64,000 bases of DNA, taken from NCBI RefSeq assembly GCF_910592395.1, contig NC_088323.1:13255501-13319500 (forward strand), read 5' to 3'. Origin of the DNA: Lineus longissimus. Lineage: Eukaryota > Nemertea > Pilidiophora > Heteronemertea > Lineidae. Positions 1 through 10,984 of this stretch are shown one piece after another. Each line of letters starts with the position of its first letter. The stretch's first letter is position 1. Below the pieces are notes generated by a model. It had not been told where the DNA came from. It saw nothing but the letters and a program-made list of their open reading frames with translations, and did no database searches. A program made the translations under genes and the position numbers.

Positions 1-7
1 GAAGCGA

Positions 8-481
8 TTAAACCAGATTTCCATAGTTTCTGATCATTTGCCTGTAAATGGCGACAGTTTTGGGTGTTTGTTCACTCGTGTTTATATCACTAAGATCAAG
101 CTTTTGCACTAATTCAACATTTACCAACTCTGTGGCTGGCACTATTTGTAGTTTGTTATCGACTGACTGTAACTTGGCAAGTTCTGAACTGATCACAAGA
201 GCACATTCAGTGGTTAGCTTGTTACTAATATCATTTGTTGACTGCTGCAAGTTATTAGTCACTACCTCTCCTTGTGCATCTACTGACATCCCTATTTCCC
301 AACAAACTCTATCTAGCAACGCCTTTTGCTCGAATTTGACATCATCCAATGCGTCAGCTAATGCCGGGGTCAGTTCAGTAGTATCTTGTGCTAAACAACT
401 ACACTCGTGTACTGTACTCGTGTTTTGTAGCATTATACACCATCTTGATCTTTTTGCATACTGTTGATGACTGTTTTCCAT
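8..481 (-). CDS. Hypothetical ORF fragment, 157 residues, next to ankyrin-family module
   Basis: I do not recognise this protein. The frame is open for 157 codons and ends near the window edge in a stop. The composition is rich in Leu, Asn, Thr and Gln, acidic in the middle, with heptad-like Leu/Val spacing from about residue 40 to 130, which suggests a helical or coiled-coil stretch. It lies directly downstream, on the same strand, of a decayed copy of the ankyrin-family module (480-640), so it may be a later exon of that gene family. No transposon motif is visible. It could also be a chance open frame, since the opposite strand is open over much of the same stretch. Confidence 0.35.
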   Translation of the reverse strand: MENSHQQYAKRSRWCIMLQNTSTVHECSCLAQDTTELTPALADALDDVKFEQKALLDRVCWEIGMSVDAQGEVVTNNLQQSTNDISNKLTTECALVISSELAKLQSVDNKLQIVPATELVNVELVQKLDLSDINTSEQTPKTVAIYRQMIRNYGNLV

Positions 482-640
482 AGGACTTTGGCAGGGAAGA
501 GTTGGGGATCATCACCGCTACAGCTAAATATTTGGATAGATTATAGCGTCCCAGAGTGTCCTTTTTCAGCTGAAGGAAGCCCAATATACATTTGTTACCG
601 TTCATACAACGCTCATTTAGTGATGCAAAGTTACATATTG
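480..640 (-). pseudogene. Decayed copy of ankyrin-family 5' module
   Basis: The minus strand here reads, with frameshifts, the same module as 2,330-2,580 (minus) and 43,369-43,830 (plus): a NERCMN-like start, a WLPS motif, then a DDPxLFPxKVL block. It is more diverged than the other two and has lost its reading frame. It joins abruptly to the BEL/Pao integrase remnant on its right, so either the element inserted next to it or a rearrangement made the junction. The product of the parent gene is unknown. Confidence 0.5.
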
Positions 641-1650
641 CATCTTTTGCGGACGTTCAGGCAGGTGAACAATACCTCGTTGCACTGTTGGTTTCTGGTA
701 ATCCGAATCTTGAATGGGTCGAATAGATCTAAAGCGGTGTGCAAGAAGTGGGGCATCATCGGTTGCAATCGCAAGACTGGCAGATCTGACATTATCTCCG
801 TCTCTGTTTGAGCTGCCATCTGTCGACAGAATATACAGCGATACTTCACCGTTTTTCCAATCCGTGTCACTCCTATTATCCAATATTTCCGTCTAACTTT
901 CGCTGCTGAGTGGCAACTCCCGGTTGTCCAAAATGATGAGCTATGTGGACAATCAGGCGGGAAAACCAGTGGTCGTTGGGAAGGAGTACAGGATGCTGTG
1001 TGTCGTAACTCACCAGTGCTTTGTCAACTCGTCCGCCGACTCCGATGATCCTGCTGCTATCCATGTGTTACAGTTGGCTACTTTATCATGAATTTCATAT
1101 GTATATTGTTAAACTATGTATTGTGTACAGTAGGTGTAACTTCTGTTTAAGACAGTCTAGGCTGACCGTGTGGATGTAATAACTCTTAATGCCGGACTTA
1201 CTGTCCAGACAGGGATTTTAGGGCTTCATTAAGTAGTTTCACCGGGACGACCCTCGATTTTTGCGATGACGAATCGTGTTTGGTACCGATCTTATGTTTT
1301 CCATCGCATATACGCAACACTACCGAATTCACTTTCGCTTGTGTCGCAAAAGATGACCAGAATTGAATGTCCTGTGGATCCTGGTGGAGTTAAACATCTT
1401 TCGACTTTGAATGTTTTCAGATTCTGCACTCTTTTGAGCAAATCCATTCACTTCTGTGCGACAGGTTCGGGAAGGCTCTGGTCCCATCGGTATTTGTCTT
1501 TCCACACAGCTCCTGTAGCCAGTTTTTTTGCGACCATGATGACTGGCGCCACGAAGCCTAAAACATCGAAAATTCCCGCCAACGAGCTCAGAACCACCCT
1601 CTTGGTTAGATTAAGGTGTCCGACGCTAGAACAGCAGTTTTAGAGGAGTT
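631..1650 (-). pseudogene. BEL/Pao retrotransposon pol remnant (RNase H to integrase)
   Basis: Reading the minus strand from 1,650 downward gives BEL/Pao pol parts in the correct order. First is the segment after reverse transcriptase (LSSLAGIFDVLGF-like, then VIIVAKK), then the RNase H block with an FRDAS-like motif and AKIEGRPGETT. At 1,064-876 comes the integrase N-terminus (VGGRVDKALVSYDTQHPVLLP), and at 870-631 a CIFC zinc pair and an LPVLRLQP block running into ALDLFDPF, which matches the family GVDYFGPF block holding the first integrase Asp. Frameshifts and stops break it in at least three places. The 1,230-1,650 part has an inverted copy at 44,131-44,562. Confidence 0.8.
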
Positions 1651-1825
1651 GGAGCCTAAGCCAGCAACATGATGTTAGATGAAGACATACTGAGAGAGGG
1701 CCTCAATTTAGGTCCCAGCGAGGAGCCTGTACCGGAGAAACAGGTAGCATCAACTCCTAAATAAGGTTGTTACATTTGATGTAAAACAAAATAAAACATA
1801 CACACAACATAGGTCTACGGTGTCT
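1651..1825. other. Non-coding link between BEL/Pao and ankyrin-family remnants
   Basis: I see no gene here. An A-rich stretch with AATAAA-like words lies near 1,790. The same sequence occurs inverted at about 43,970-44,130. Confidence 0.4.
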
Positions 1826-2580
1826 ACAAATACATGCATGTAGTCGCTTCGACAGTGCAGGAGCTGGCCCCTGTCAAAGGTTAGTTATCCCAGCATTCAA
1901 TTACCGACCTTAAGAATAAAATACATGTATTGATGCCGAATTCCACCCCAGCTGTGGCCCCTGTGAGCCGGCTATCGTCCATGTTCCACAGTGTGGTGCT
2001 AAGTCCGACTGGGAACTCGTTGAGAACGGTCTCCCTGAATTTATCCCGGTTAGCAGAGTAGCCTGATCAGCCGCAAAACAGGTGTACCGCTGATTCAGTA
2101 AAGGTTTGGCTGCACTTACTTCTTTATTTTTAACAGCAATTATCAGCATATTCAGTCTGGCAATGTCAACATATTTGTTTATGATCTTTGCGTCGGCTAA
2201 TACCGCAGTCGAAAGAAGGGACGGAAAGTGTAGAAGTCCAGTGCGTTTTCAACATGTAGAATTCGCTGCAAGGAAACATTTTCTGCACTCTCCAAGAATT
2301 TCATTTATTCTGTATTGACAGAGGGGCGGTTGATGACCGTTTTCTGTAGGACTTTGACAGGGAAAAGTTCGGGATCATCACCCGCTACGGCAGCTAAATA
2401 TTCGGATAGATTATAGCGTGCCTGAGTCTCTTTAATCTTAACGGAAGGAAGCCAAATGTTCATACAACGCTCATTTAGTGGTGCGAATCTATCATGGAAG
2501 TGCGGACGAGGACTAGTTTTCACAGGAATATGGTGTATTCCTGTTTCGCCTATTCCTGTATCGCCTAATTCCTGTTTCAC
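1825..2580 (-). pseudogene. Ankyrin-family gene fragment, left-arm copy
   Basis: On the minus strand this carries the module seen intact at 43,369-43,930. It begins with HIPVKTSPRPHFHDRFAPLN, followed by WLPSVKIKETQARYNLSEYL, GDDPELFPVKVL and, after frameshifts, NQRYTCFAADQATLLTG. The tail at 1,860-1,900 encodes the recurring WVN/QLTFDRGQ-like end also seen at 31,690, 43,890 and 56,280. The part around 2,150-2,310 is frameshifted relative to the right arm, so this copy is dead. Function is unknown. The family includes single-repeat ankyrin exons elsewhere in this window, which suggests a multi-exon ankyrin protein. Confidence 0.6.
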
Positions 2581-2615
2581 CTAATTCCTGTTCCGTCTGA
2601 TTCTGCTTCTCCTAA
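2518..2615 (+). repeat. 15-bp minisatellite, left-arm copy
   Basis: Degenerate tandem copies of a unit close to TTTCGCCTATTCCTG. The same unit occurs at 13,100-13,275 and, inverted, at 43,255-43,365. It lies immediately upstream of the ankyrin-family module in both arms. Confidence 0.75.
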
Positions 2616-3876
2616 ATATATTGCTAACCTCCCCACAGATATTGACCGTCCCATTATACAGTGTTTAGTTTGGCTATTCATTAAGAATAACTTCGAACTG
2701 TTTTTATGATCCTATGTCTACTGGTTTTACATGTAACTAAATCAATTATTTTTGTATTTTTCGGAATAACTTTGAGTAACTAGACTGATGTATTAGCTAA
2801 TCGTAGTGATTTTAAAAAGGAAGAAATATAGTAAAAAGGTTTTACCCTTTCACACAAGGGCTGCGCTTAAAATTGTGGATTATCTTTCTTTGGTCTTAGT
2901 CAGTAACTGGCTTCTTCATAGAAAGAATACCTTAGCTTTACATTGTTCTTTTATTCCTCATTTCATTGCGTTCAACGGTGTGATGGCTTCCTATGAAAAA
3001 TAAAATTTCTCGATGGTTTCATTCTATAATAAAGATGTCCTGCATTTGCGTTTCGCACTCACAACAACCGTGCATGATGGCTGATTTGAATCGAAGTTCA
3101 ATTTATTCCGACCAAAAGAGGAGGGGGAGGGTCTGATCTGCAGACAATCTAAACTTCGATTGAACAGAAAAGGAAGGGATGGCAAAAGACGCTTGAAATG
3201 TATCGTAGGGACGTGTTGTGCTAATGCAGTTACTGCTGTAGCAAATAGGTAAGACTATGGTTCAGTCAGATACACATGACCCAATTTGATTAGACATACT
3301 CGACATACTCAGTAATCAAATAATAAGTTTGCTTGCTCTAGGTTGCTTTATGTAATTAACTTTGTTATGTGACATAACATAAGTTGAATGCTAAATTTGA
3401 CGCTAGTTGATGTGTTTTCGATTTTCTTTTCTTTACTGAAAGGGATAATTATTACAATTTCGATGAAAGATATAAACATATGTTATCAAAAGTGTTCTTA
3501 GTGTCACCGTACTTAATTAATTAGCTGGAATATTATTTTAAAATATATTTGGTGAGGAACGCTACATCAGGTTAAGGCATCATCCTGTATGCACAAATCT
3601 AATCGCATGCGAAGTGTAAAACTGCCGACATTTCCAAAACGGCTAACAATTTTGATGCTTGTACCTAAAGACGTTTTATCTGTCGTTTAAGTGTTGTACG
3701 CGTACAAATTTGGTAAAACGCACGGTCATCGCGCTCTGAAAGTTAAACAGCAAATCACAACAAGTGATTATACTGCGTGCGGACAAGAATGTTTATATCT
3801 GCGACTATGCCAAAGCATTTCTCAGAGGCATACTTCTCATAGGCATACTGGTTATTTCCGAGAGCGTCAGTGCCAA
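2616..3876 (+). other. Non-coding stretch upstream of Harbinger transposase
   Basis: AT-rich DNA without a convincing gene. It matches 42,031-43,254 in inverted orientation almost throughout, including short ORF shadows. The Harbinger 5' terminal repeat should lie here, but I could not identify a matching pair. A near-palindrome GTTATGTGACATAAC lies at about 3,364. Confidence 0.5.
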
Positions 3877-4424
3877 TGATGTACGGAATACTCGCGTTGT
3901 TTGAGCTTGCACAGGAATGGGCAGCTGCAGAAGAGCAGTTGCCCCACCCTCGTCCATAGAGGATTTACGAGGAACGGCTGGACCCTGTGACGAAATTTAG
4001 CGACAAGAAATTCGTAAAACGGTACATGATCTCGAAAGAAACTTTCCACTTGCTGCTCGGTGTGATAGAAAATGACCTGATGCCAGCAACAGACAAGAAT
4101 CATGCGCTAACCCCAGCCCAACAATTATCATTGGCGTTACGGTTCTATGCAAGAGCATCATTCCAGAAAGGACATGTATGCGACATGTGTGGAGTATCGC
4201 AGGCTACCGTCTGTCGGGCTATTCATCGTGTCACGGCTGCAATTAGTGCAAGGAGAAGAGACTTCATACATTTTCCTGTCACCCCTGAGGAACGGAGAGC
4301 TGCTGCTGAATGCTTTTATGAAATTGCTGGATTCCCTGGTGTTGTAGGTACTAAAGATGTAAGTCACATCGCACATCCTCATGGCGACCGTGCATTACGT
4401 TACATGTGTCGAAAAGGCTACTAC
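3877..4424 (+). pseudogene. PIF/Harbinger (HARBI1-like) transposase, 5' half, split by copia
   Basis: This is the N-terminal half of a DDE transposase that cuts and pastes a PIF/Harbinger element. From the paired ATGs the frame reads through an acidic leader, one in-frame stop where the right copy has Glu, then YEERLDPVT, RYMISKETFHLLLG, LTPAQQLSLALRFYARASF, the helix-turn-helix stretch CGVSQATVCRAIHRV, and EIAGFPGVVG. The first catalytic Asp is kept, but the usual AIDGxHI reads TKDVSHI. The frame ends at RKGYY, where the copia 5' LTR begins, and resumes after the 3' LTR at 10,085. The right copy at 41,483-42,030 still has the canonical DG.H form. Confidence 0.88.
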
Positions 4425-4530
4425 TGTTAATGTTTAATGTATGCTCCCTGATGTGACGTCAGAGGATCAGGTGTTGTGAAGAATATATGTGTTGTTTCGT
4501 ATTTGTGTCGTCGTTGTAAGCGAGTTATCA
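4425..4530 (+). repeat. Copia A 5' LTR
   Basis: Starts TGTTAATG and ends TTATCA. It contains a full TGACGTCA palindrome at 4,454-4,461 and an ATATATG stretch about 30 bp later that could serve as a TATA-like box. It is 7 bp shorter than the 3' LTR because of a gap near its end. Confidence 0.9.
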
Positions 4531-4531
4531 A

Positions 4532-4544
4532 TGGTAGCAGCAGC
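4532..4544 (+). promoter_or_regulatory. Copia primer binding site (initiator Met tRNA type)
   Basis: TGGTAGCAG directly after the LTR is complementary to the 3' end of animal initiator methionine tRNA, including its CCA. Only the first nine or ten bases match. The right copy keeps the same sequence at 41,357-41,369. Confidence 0.75.
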
Positions 4545-4783
4545 AAATAACGATTTGACGGTGTGGCGTAGTGGGTGAGTAAGGCGTAACAAACGTTTGA
4601 AGCGGGCAATGAGGTGAACACTGACATTTTGACTGTGTATTTGTGTGTGAAAGTGTAGTGTCCGAGAAAGGAGTCGAAGTCGTCCGAGATTTGTGTGTAT
4701 TAAAAAAGGCGTATGGACAGTATGGAGAGTTGAACAGAAATTCTTTTAGAACCCTCATTAGCGACTCTGTGAACCAAGCAACA

Positions 4784-5545
4784 ATGGGGACGAAAATCAA
4801 CCCGCCGGATTATTCGAGCAAAACGTATGAAGAAACAATAAAAAATAGAACTCCAAGCATGGCAAAAAGTTACGTCATTGACCGATGAAAAGCAGGGCAT
4901 AGTGATCGCTCTTTCTTTGCCAGAAAATGACAACACCGCTATTCGGCAACGTGTATTTGAAGAATTGTCGCTTGATTATTTAGGGAGTAAAGACGGTCTA
5001 AAAAACTATTGGCATTCTTTGATGAAAAACTGGCGGAAGACGATCTGGCCGACTGCCTAAAGAAGTTTGAGGACTTTGATGATTACGTGCGGTCAGGCCA
5101 TTTTCAGACTTTATTACTAAGTTTGATCAGAAATACAACCGAATTATAAAGAAAGGTATGGCGTTGCCTCCGGAAATTCTGGCATTCCAACTCTTGAAAC
5201 GTGCGAAAATTACGGCCGATGAGAAATTGCTCGTTCTCACCGGAATGGATTACAGTAAGAAGGAAACACTCTATGATCAAGCGAAAAGGTCCCTAAAGAA
5301 ATTCAAGGGAAAAGAGACGAATTGTGGCGAGAGTAGACACCCCGCAATAAAGATAGAACCGGCATTTATTGCGGAGAATGACGACGCATTTGTTGTGATT
5401 GGATACAGAGTTGTTCCAGTTGACAAATCTCGCGGCTGGCGTGGTCGTAATATTTGAAACAGAGGGCCAACACGTGACGCAGGGGTCCAGCGAAAGGTGA
5501 ACACCACGGGAAGAGACGGTCGACCGATCACTTGTCGAGCCTGTT
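4784..5545 (+). pseudogene. Copia A gag, frameshifted
   Basis: Gag would form the particle that packages the element's RNA. Three overlapping frames cover it: a start MGTKINPPDYSSKTYE, then KQGIVIALSLPEND and FEELSLDYLGSKDGL, then MALPPEILAFQLLKRAKIT and LVLTGMDYSKKETLYDQAK. A Cys-x2-Cys of a zinc knuckle (CRAC) lies at the end; in the B1 copy the motif continues with GSFRH and has Ser in place of the last Cys. Two frameshifts and a stop after RGWRGRNI disable it. A MITE sits at its 3' end. Confidence 0.85.
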
Positions 5546-5560
5546 GATCGTTTCGACATT

Positions 5561-6298
5561 AAAGGCCTGAACTCACTGTCGCGTTTTCACGCCTTGGAAA
5601 AAACGCTGCGATTTCACGCGACGGGAAAACGTTGCGACAGAGATTTCGTAACCTGTTCTCACTGAAGCGTGTAATCGCTGGCGGTGAAAGGGTGCAGACA
5701 AGGGTATAGACTTTCCATACCAAACAGCTGGCACAGACGTGTTGCAACAATGTCTGACTCGGATTCGGATTTTGCCGAAATCATGGTGTCGTACCTGTAT
5801 GCGAAGAGAAAAAGAAAGCGAAGGCAATTTTTTTCTTCAGATACCTTCCTTCTTGTCAACATCTTTATATTCTGACAAGAATTTGTCATAAATCGAAGGA
5901 TGTTTTTCGATTTGAATTATCAATCTCTCTATCAGGTCTGAAGACATGGTGCCAATGGGTTTGGGAGACAATTCCTAACTGCACGCATGTAACGGCACTG
6001 CAGTGACAAATGTCTATCTTAATTCCACAATTTAAACCTCTGTCAACCTTACAATTTATATCACGAGACCGCACGATGATGTTATAATTCGCGGCGATTA
6101 TACGCTTCGGCTGCTAATTTTGCAACGTACTTTTGCCCGAGCGCGTGGAACGCCGCGTCAAAAACAAGGTATTTTGTCGCTTCGCCCAAGTGGGAACACA
6201 TCAATGGAATTCAATGGATACCATTTGTGGCGCTAATCGCGGCGTTTTAACGCAACGTCGAACGCCGCGTAAAAACGCGACAGTGAGTTTAGGCCTTT
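5561..6298 (+). mobile_element. Non-autonomous PIF/Harbinger MITE inside copia A
   Basis: Terminal inverted repeats start AAAGGCCTGAACTCACTG on the left and AAAGGCCTAAACTCACTG on the right (reverse complement). The empty site is preserved in copia B1 near 36,555, so the insertion is certain; flanks fit a 3-bp TTA-type duplication with one ambiguous base. An internal reading start MSDSDSDFAEIMVSYLYAKR followed by basic residues at 5,750-5,830 resembles the N-terminus of ALP1/HARBI1-like transposases (inference). The inverted sister copy is at 39,602-40,336. Confidence 0.88.
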
Positions 6299-6299
6299 A

Positions 6300-9200
6300 C
6301 TCACCAACTGTCCTGATAGTTGGGAGAACCAACGAAAAGGGTTGTTTAACAGTGGTGTGTTGGTAAACGAAGTACTGAATACTGCAGTGCTATCTACGGG
6401 TGATAAGGAGGCTGACATTATGTGTCTTGGCGTGGAATCTCGGTGTTGTGCCGTGTTGGATAGCGCGTGTACCAGCACAGTGTGCGGGGTCGATTGGATG
6501 CGATCCTTCCCCGGGTGTTTGGCCAGTGTTGAGAGAGAAAAAGTGATTAAGAGGCCCGGATTGAAGACTTTCAAATTCGGTGGTGAGGAAGTGCTGAAAT
6601 CAAAAGGAGCGTATGAAATCCTGGATACACTCGCAGGAAAAAAAGGTGTCTATTGCAACGGACGTTGTGGAATCAGATATTCCCCTTTTGTTGTCTGCAG
6701 AGACAATGAAAGCAGCCAAGGTCAAACTGAACCTTGAGGATGATACAGCGGAGATCCTGGGGACTGTAGTGGCATTAGACTTTACGAGCGCTGGTCACTA
6801 CTGCGTTTTGATTGAGAATGTGAGTGACCGTACAGTGGAAAGTGAATGCACTGTGAAGTTGAGTGAATTGGACAGAGCGGAAAGGGTTAAAGCCCTTTTA
6901 AAGCTGCATCGTCAATTTGCACATCCGCCTACTCAGAAGCTGGTTAGTTTACTCAAGGACATAGGGGTATGGCAAGACGATTTCCTGCAACAACTCTATT
7001 CAATACAGGAGAAATGTGACTTGTGCAAAGTGTATGTTCGAACGCCGTCGCGGCCCTTGGTCGCAATGCCTATGGCCCATGACTTCAATGAGGAAGTATC
7101 TATGGACATGAAAAAGTGGAAGCATCGTTGCATTCTCTATCTAGTTGACATGTGGTCCCGGATGACTATCGCGGTGTTCATTGATAGAAAGACACCAAAT
7201 GAGGTCATAGACAAAATCATGTTGCACTTAGGTGCTGGTTACGGTGTAATGCGAGGATAACTATATGATAACGGTGGCGAATTCAGCGCCGACGAAATCC
7301 GGGAAGTTGCGAGTGTGTTGAACATCCAAGTGTGCACGACGTCGGCGGACAGTCCTTTTCAGAACGGTCTCTGCGAACGTATCCATGGTGTGACTGACAA
7401 TATATTACTCAAACTGACTGAACAGTATCCCGATACGCCTGTAGAAGTTCTCTTGAGCTGGGCGAATATGGCTCGCAATTCTCTTCAGATGTGGCATGTG
7501 TATAGTAGCTATCAGCTAGTTTTCGGCAAAAACCCGAACTTGCCGAATGTGATGTCAAAACAACTTCCTGCGTTGCAGGGTACTACAACTAGTGAGGTTC
7601 TTGCAAAGCACCTTAACGCTCATCATGCTAGCAGGCAGGCTTTCATCGAGTCTGAAGCCGAAGAAAGAATTCGCCGTGCTCTGCGAAACAAAATCCGCGC
7701 ATTTGAGCAGGTGTTTCGCAATGGAGATCGTGTGTTCTACAAAAGAGAAGGCCAGGAACGATGGCTAGGACCAGGGAAGGTTGTACTCCAGGACGGCCGT
7801 GTAGTGTTTGTGCGACACTGTTGTACTTTTGTTAGGGTCAGTGAAAGCTTCAAGCGATCCAGGATGCGATTTTGGTAGTCCAAGGGGGTTAATAGGAAAC
7901 TCCACGGGTAATCAAGGGAGTCGGAGAGTGTCAACAGAACACACCTCTGGTGAAACCGCATGTGCGAAACCTACACTGGTGGTTTCGGAGAACATTGACG
8001 TAGACAATACCGTGCAGAACGCTCCAATGAGCGAGCCAAGTTTGCACGTGCATGGTAAATCTAATCTGAAAAAGGACTCGAGGATACAATATAAGATAAA
8101 ACCTGAGAATGACTGGACAATGGCTACGGTAAAAAGTAGGGCTGGTAAGGTCTGTGGACTATACAGTGACCGGTACAATGTGCGCGAGGATAACAGTGAG
8201 ATTGATTCCAGCATTGACCTGAGGCATGTGTACACTTGGGACAAACTGGACAACATTGAGAATGTGAATGCGGTTGTGATCCCAAGGGCAAAGCATAATG
8301 ATGAATCTTGTGTTCCAGCCAAAAAGGAAGAATTACAAAAGTTGAGAGATTTTCAGACATATGAGGGAGTCAATAATGTTGGGCAACCTAGAGTCTCTAC
8401 CAGATGGGTGTTAACTGAAAAAGCCGGCAAAGTCAAGGCCAGACTGGTTGCCAGGGGCTTTGAGGAAGACGAATGCGCACAAAAAGACTCCCCAACCGTC
8501 TGCAAGTCATCAGTGAGAGTAATTCTTGCCGTTGCCGCAAGTAACCAATGGGCTGTTAAAACGACCGACATCAAATCTGCGTTCTTCAAGGCAAGGCTTT
8601 GGATAGGGAAGTGTTTCCAGAGCCCCCACAAGAAGCTCATGCGGAAGGGAAAATTTGGCGGCTCAAGCACTGTCTGTACGGGTTGAACGATGCTGCTCGG
8701 CAATTTTATCATAGCGTCAGGGATACTCTTCTGGGGATCGGATGCCAGCAGTCAGTGCATGACCCTGCCATATTTACCCTGGTGAAAGATGGGCGGCTAC
8801 TAGGTGTAATAGGGAGTCACATTGATGACTTAATCCATGCTAGTTGCCTTGAATTTGACACGTTGGTGATGGACAAATTGCGTGAGCGCTTCCTGGCGGG
8901 TCGTATTGAAGACAGAGCATTTACATATGTTGGGTTCAAATTGGTTCAATCAGAATATGGAATTCTGTTGGATCAGAGCGAGTACACTGAAAGTGTTGAT
9001 CCGATCGAACTTGCTGTTGAAAGACAGTGTAGAAAACAAGATGAGTTAGCAAGGACTAGCAAGGAGAAAACAATGTACAGAAGTGTTGTAAGTCGCCTAA
9101 ATTGGGCTGTTCAGGGCGCTAGGCCTGATCTTGCATTCGAGATGATTGATCTCAGCACAAAATTTAACAAGGCTTAGGTGGTTGACATATTGCAGTTAGA

Positions 9201-9765
9201 TAAGGCTGTGAAAAAGTTAAAATCAGAAAGATCTGAGCTGTGGTTCCCTGCGTTGGGGGATCAAAGAAAATGGAAGATTGCTGTGTTCTCGGATGCAGCT
9301 TTGGCTAACCTTAGTGACGGCATCAGCAGCACGGGGGCGCATATTGTTTTTCTGGTAGGAAAGGACGGAAAATGCTGTCCACTAAACTGGTCTGCTAATA
9401 AAATCAAAAGGGTGGTTAGATCTGCAATTGCTGCTGAGGAACTGGCTTTGCTAGAGGCGTGCGAGGACGCTATGTATCTCAGAGATCAGTTGCAGTGTAT
9501 TTTTGGACACAGCTTAGAATGCGAATTGATTGCAGTTGTTGACAACAAGAGTGTAGTTGAGTCGTTGGGATCAACAAAATTGGTTGATGATAAGCGTTTG
9601 CGCCTGGATATAAGTGCCATTCAGCAGTCCATCGACTAAAAGGACAGAAACACTGTGAGGTGGCTCCCAGGAGATTACCACGTTGCAAACTGTATGACGA
9701 AGAAAGGCGCATCCGCTGATAAGTTGTTGCATGTATTGAGAACAGGAAAACTTAAAGACTACTGA
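6300..9765 (+). pseudogene. Copia A pol (protease, integrase, RT, RNase H), broken
   Basis: Order and motifs are copia-like. The protease has VLDSACTSTVCG around the active Asp. The integrase has H-x4-H and CDLC zinc residues, then the triad Asp in SMDMKKWK, Asp in YDNGGEFS and Glu in QNGLCER. RT has TDIKSAF and the GSHIDD box; RNase H has FSDAA, AAEELALLE, DNKSVVESLG and a final Asn-Cys-Met-Thr block. A TAA splits the integrase between MRG and LYDNGGEF, and frameshifts occur near 6,640, 7,850 and 8,600, with a further TAG at 9,175 and TAA at 9,637. The same TAA at the integrase is present in copia B1. Confidence 0.92.
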
Positions 9766-9940
9766 GTGAGACAAAGTGTCAGTGAAGATTAAAGTGTGTA
9801 ATAGACAATGCTTTGAAGTGCTGTGTAATTGATTATTCAATTTAGGTTACGTGTTTTAGAAGTTCACTGTTTTGAAATTTTAGCCTGCTTCACTTTCTTT
9901 TGGTGGTTATTTGTGCGCACGTTAATATTTGTTGACTTCT

Positions 9941-9971
9941 AAAAAGAAGGAAAAAAAGAAATTTTTATTAA
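9941..9971 (+). promoter_or_regulatory. Copia polypurine tract region
   Basis: An A/G-only run of about 20 bp followed by an AT-rich spacer directly precedes the 3' LTR. This is the expected site for plus-strand priming. Confidence 0.6.
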
Positions 9972-10084
9972 TGTTAATGTTTAATGTTTGCTCCCTGATG
10001 TGACGTCAGAGGGTCAGGTGTTGTGAAGAATATATGTGTTGTGTCGTATTTGTGTCGTCATGTAGTTTTATCAGCGAGTTATCA
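9972..10084 (+). repeat. Copia A 3' LTR
   Basis: Same start TGTTAATG and end TTATCA as the 5' LTR, and the same TGACGTCA palindrome at 10,001-10,008. A few substitutions and a 7-bp gap separate it from the 5' LTR, so the insertion is not recent but not ancient. Confidence 0.9.
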
Positions 10085-10940
10085 ACTACTGCATCAACAC
10101 TCAACTTACAGTTGACCATCAGCTGCTGTTCACCGACACTGACGCTAGATGGTATGGATCAGCCCATGACTCCAGGATATTTGAAGAATCTGAGATATTT
10201 CGCAAATTTTGAACAGGAGAGTATCAAGAGATTTTGCCTGGTGATCCAGCTTACACGTAACGGAAATTCATGCTAACCCCGGTTCGCAACCCAAGGACGC
10301 CATCAGAACATCGTTACAACAAATGCTCAGAGGTGTATCAAGGGAGTTATCGATAGGGCATTTGGGATTTGGAAGAAGAGATTCCCATGTGTGTCAAAGG
10401 GGATGCACCTGAGATGTTCGATGAGTATATTTTAATCGGTGCTATTTTATAACTGAATCCCTATTCATACTCAAAGGTATCAAAATCAGGTTGTTGGGAC
10501 ACGGGTGCTAGGGAAGCTGACCACTAATTTGTCTTTTTTTTCAATAAGTCTCAGGGTCATATTTAACTTATGATAGAATATCAGGTATTATTCTTGAAAA
10601 CAACTTACAATAAACTTTGTCATGATTATAAAAGGTGTCATCTCGAAATTTCCTTATCGATACTAATAACCAACATTTCCAGTTTTATGTTTGAGATAAA
10701 ATATTATCATGTGTATATATGCATTTGTTTTTAATTTTCAGTTGGATCACAATATGGCCACTATTGTTGCAAACGCATGCTTGCATAATTTGACAATAAG
10801 AATGAATGATCCCTTGCCAGAACCTGATCAAGACATTCCCAGACATGACTACTAGGAACCACAACGACCCGCTAACCAGGTAGAGGCTGATCTGAGAGGA
10901 AACCTATTCCGACAGAGATTCATAATGCAACATTTCTAGT
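10085..10940 (+). pseudogene. PIF/Harbinger transposase, 3' half
   Basis: This continues the reading broken at 4,424. After the target duplication the frame gives CINTQLTVDHQLLFTDTDAR and GSAHDSRIFEESE, which holds the second catalytic Asp. Then come a TGA, further stops, PVRNPRTPSEHRYN and, after a frameshift, GVIDRAFGIWKKRFP. The usual ERxFG motif reads DRAFG, so the third catalytic Glu may be replaced by Asp. An AG acceptor at 10,740 starts a last exon reading LDHNMATIVANACLHNLTIR, typical of the HARBI1 C-terminus. The roughly 300 bp between about 10,430 and 10,740 is the probable intron. Confidence 0.85.
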
Positions 10941-10984
10941 AAGTGAAAGAAAAAAAAAAATACATATCTCTCATTTATTCAGTT

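Larger units (their letters stand above)
1230..6421 (+). repeat. Left arm of a 5.2 kb inverted duplication
   Basis: The succession here is BEL/Pao remnant, ankyrin-family module, 15-bp minisatellite, 1.2 kb of non-coding DNA, Harbinger transposase 5' half, copia 5' LTR, gag, Harbinger MITE and protease start. The same succession occurs in reverse complement at 39,478-44,562. Corresponding bases can be followed through coding and non-coding parts, with small indels. Both arms share the ACTAC copia insertion point in Harbinger and the same MITE insertion in copia, so the duplication is younger than both insertions. The inner end of homology falls in copia at the start of the protease region. 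Confidence 0.85.
4420..10089 (+). mobile_element. Complete GalEa-like Ty1/copia retrotransposon A inside Harbinger
   Basis: The element is bounded by a 5-bp target site duplication ACTAC (4,420-4,424 and 10,085-10,089). Inside are a 106-bp 5' LTR, a primer binding site, gag, pol in copia order (protease, integrase, reverse transcriptase, RNase H), a purine tract and a 113-bp 3' LTR. It cuts the Harbinger transposase between its RKGYY motif and the following CINTQ segment, so it inserted into an existing Harbinger copy. gag and pol carry stops and frameshifts, so it is not autonomous. The SHIDD form of the reverse transcriptase box and the short LTRs fit GalEa-type animal copia elements; that clade name is inference from memory. 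Confidence 0.92.

Noticed and set aside
48-467. Plus-strand frame of 139 codons opposite the minus-strand ORF
   Set aside because: Hydrophobic Ser/Cys/Leu composition typical of the complement of a coding strand; no support of its own.
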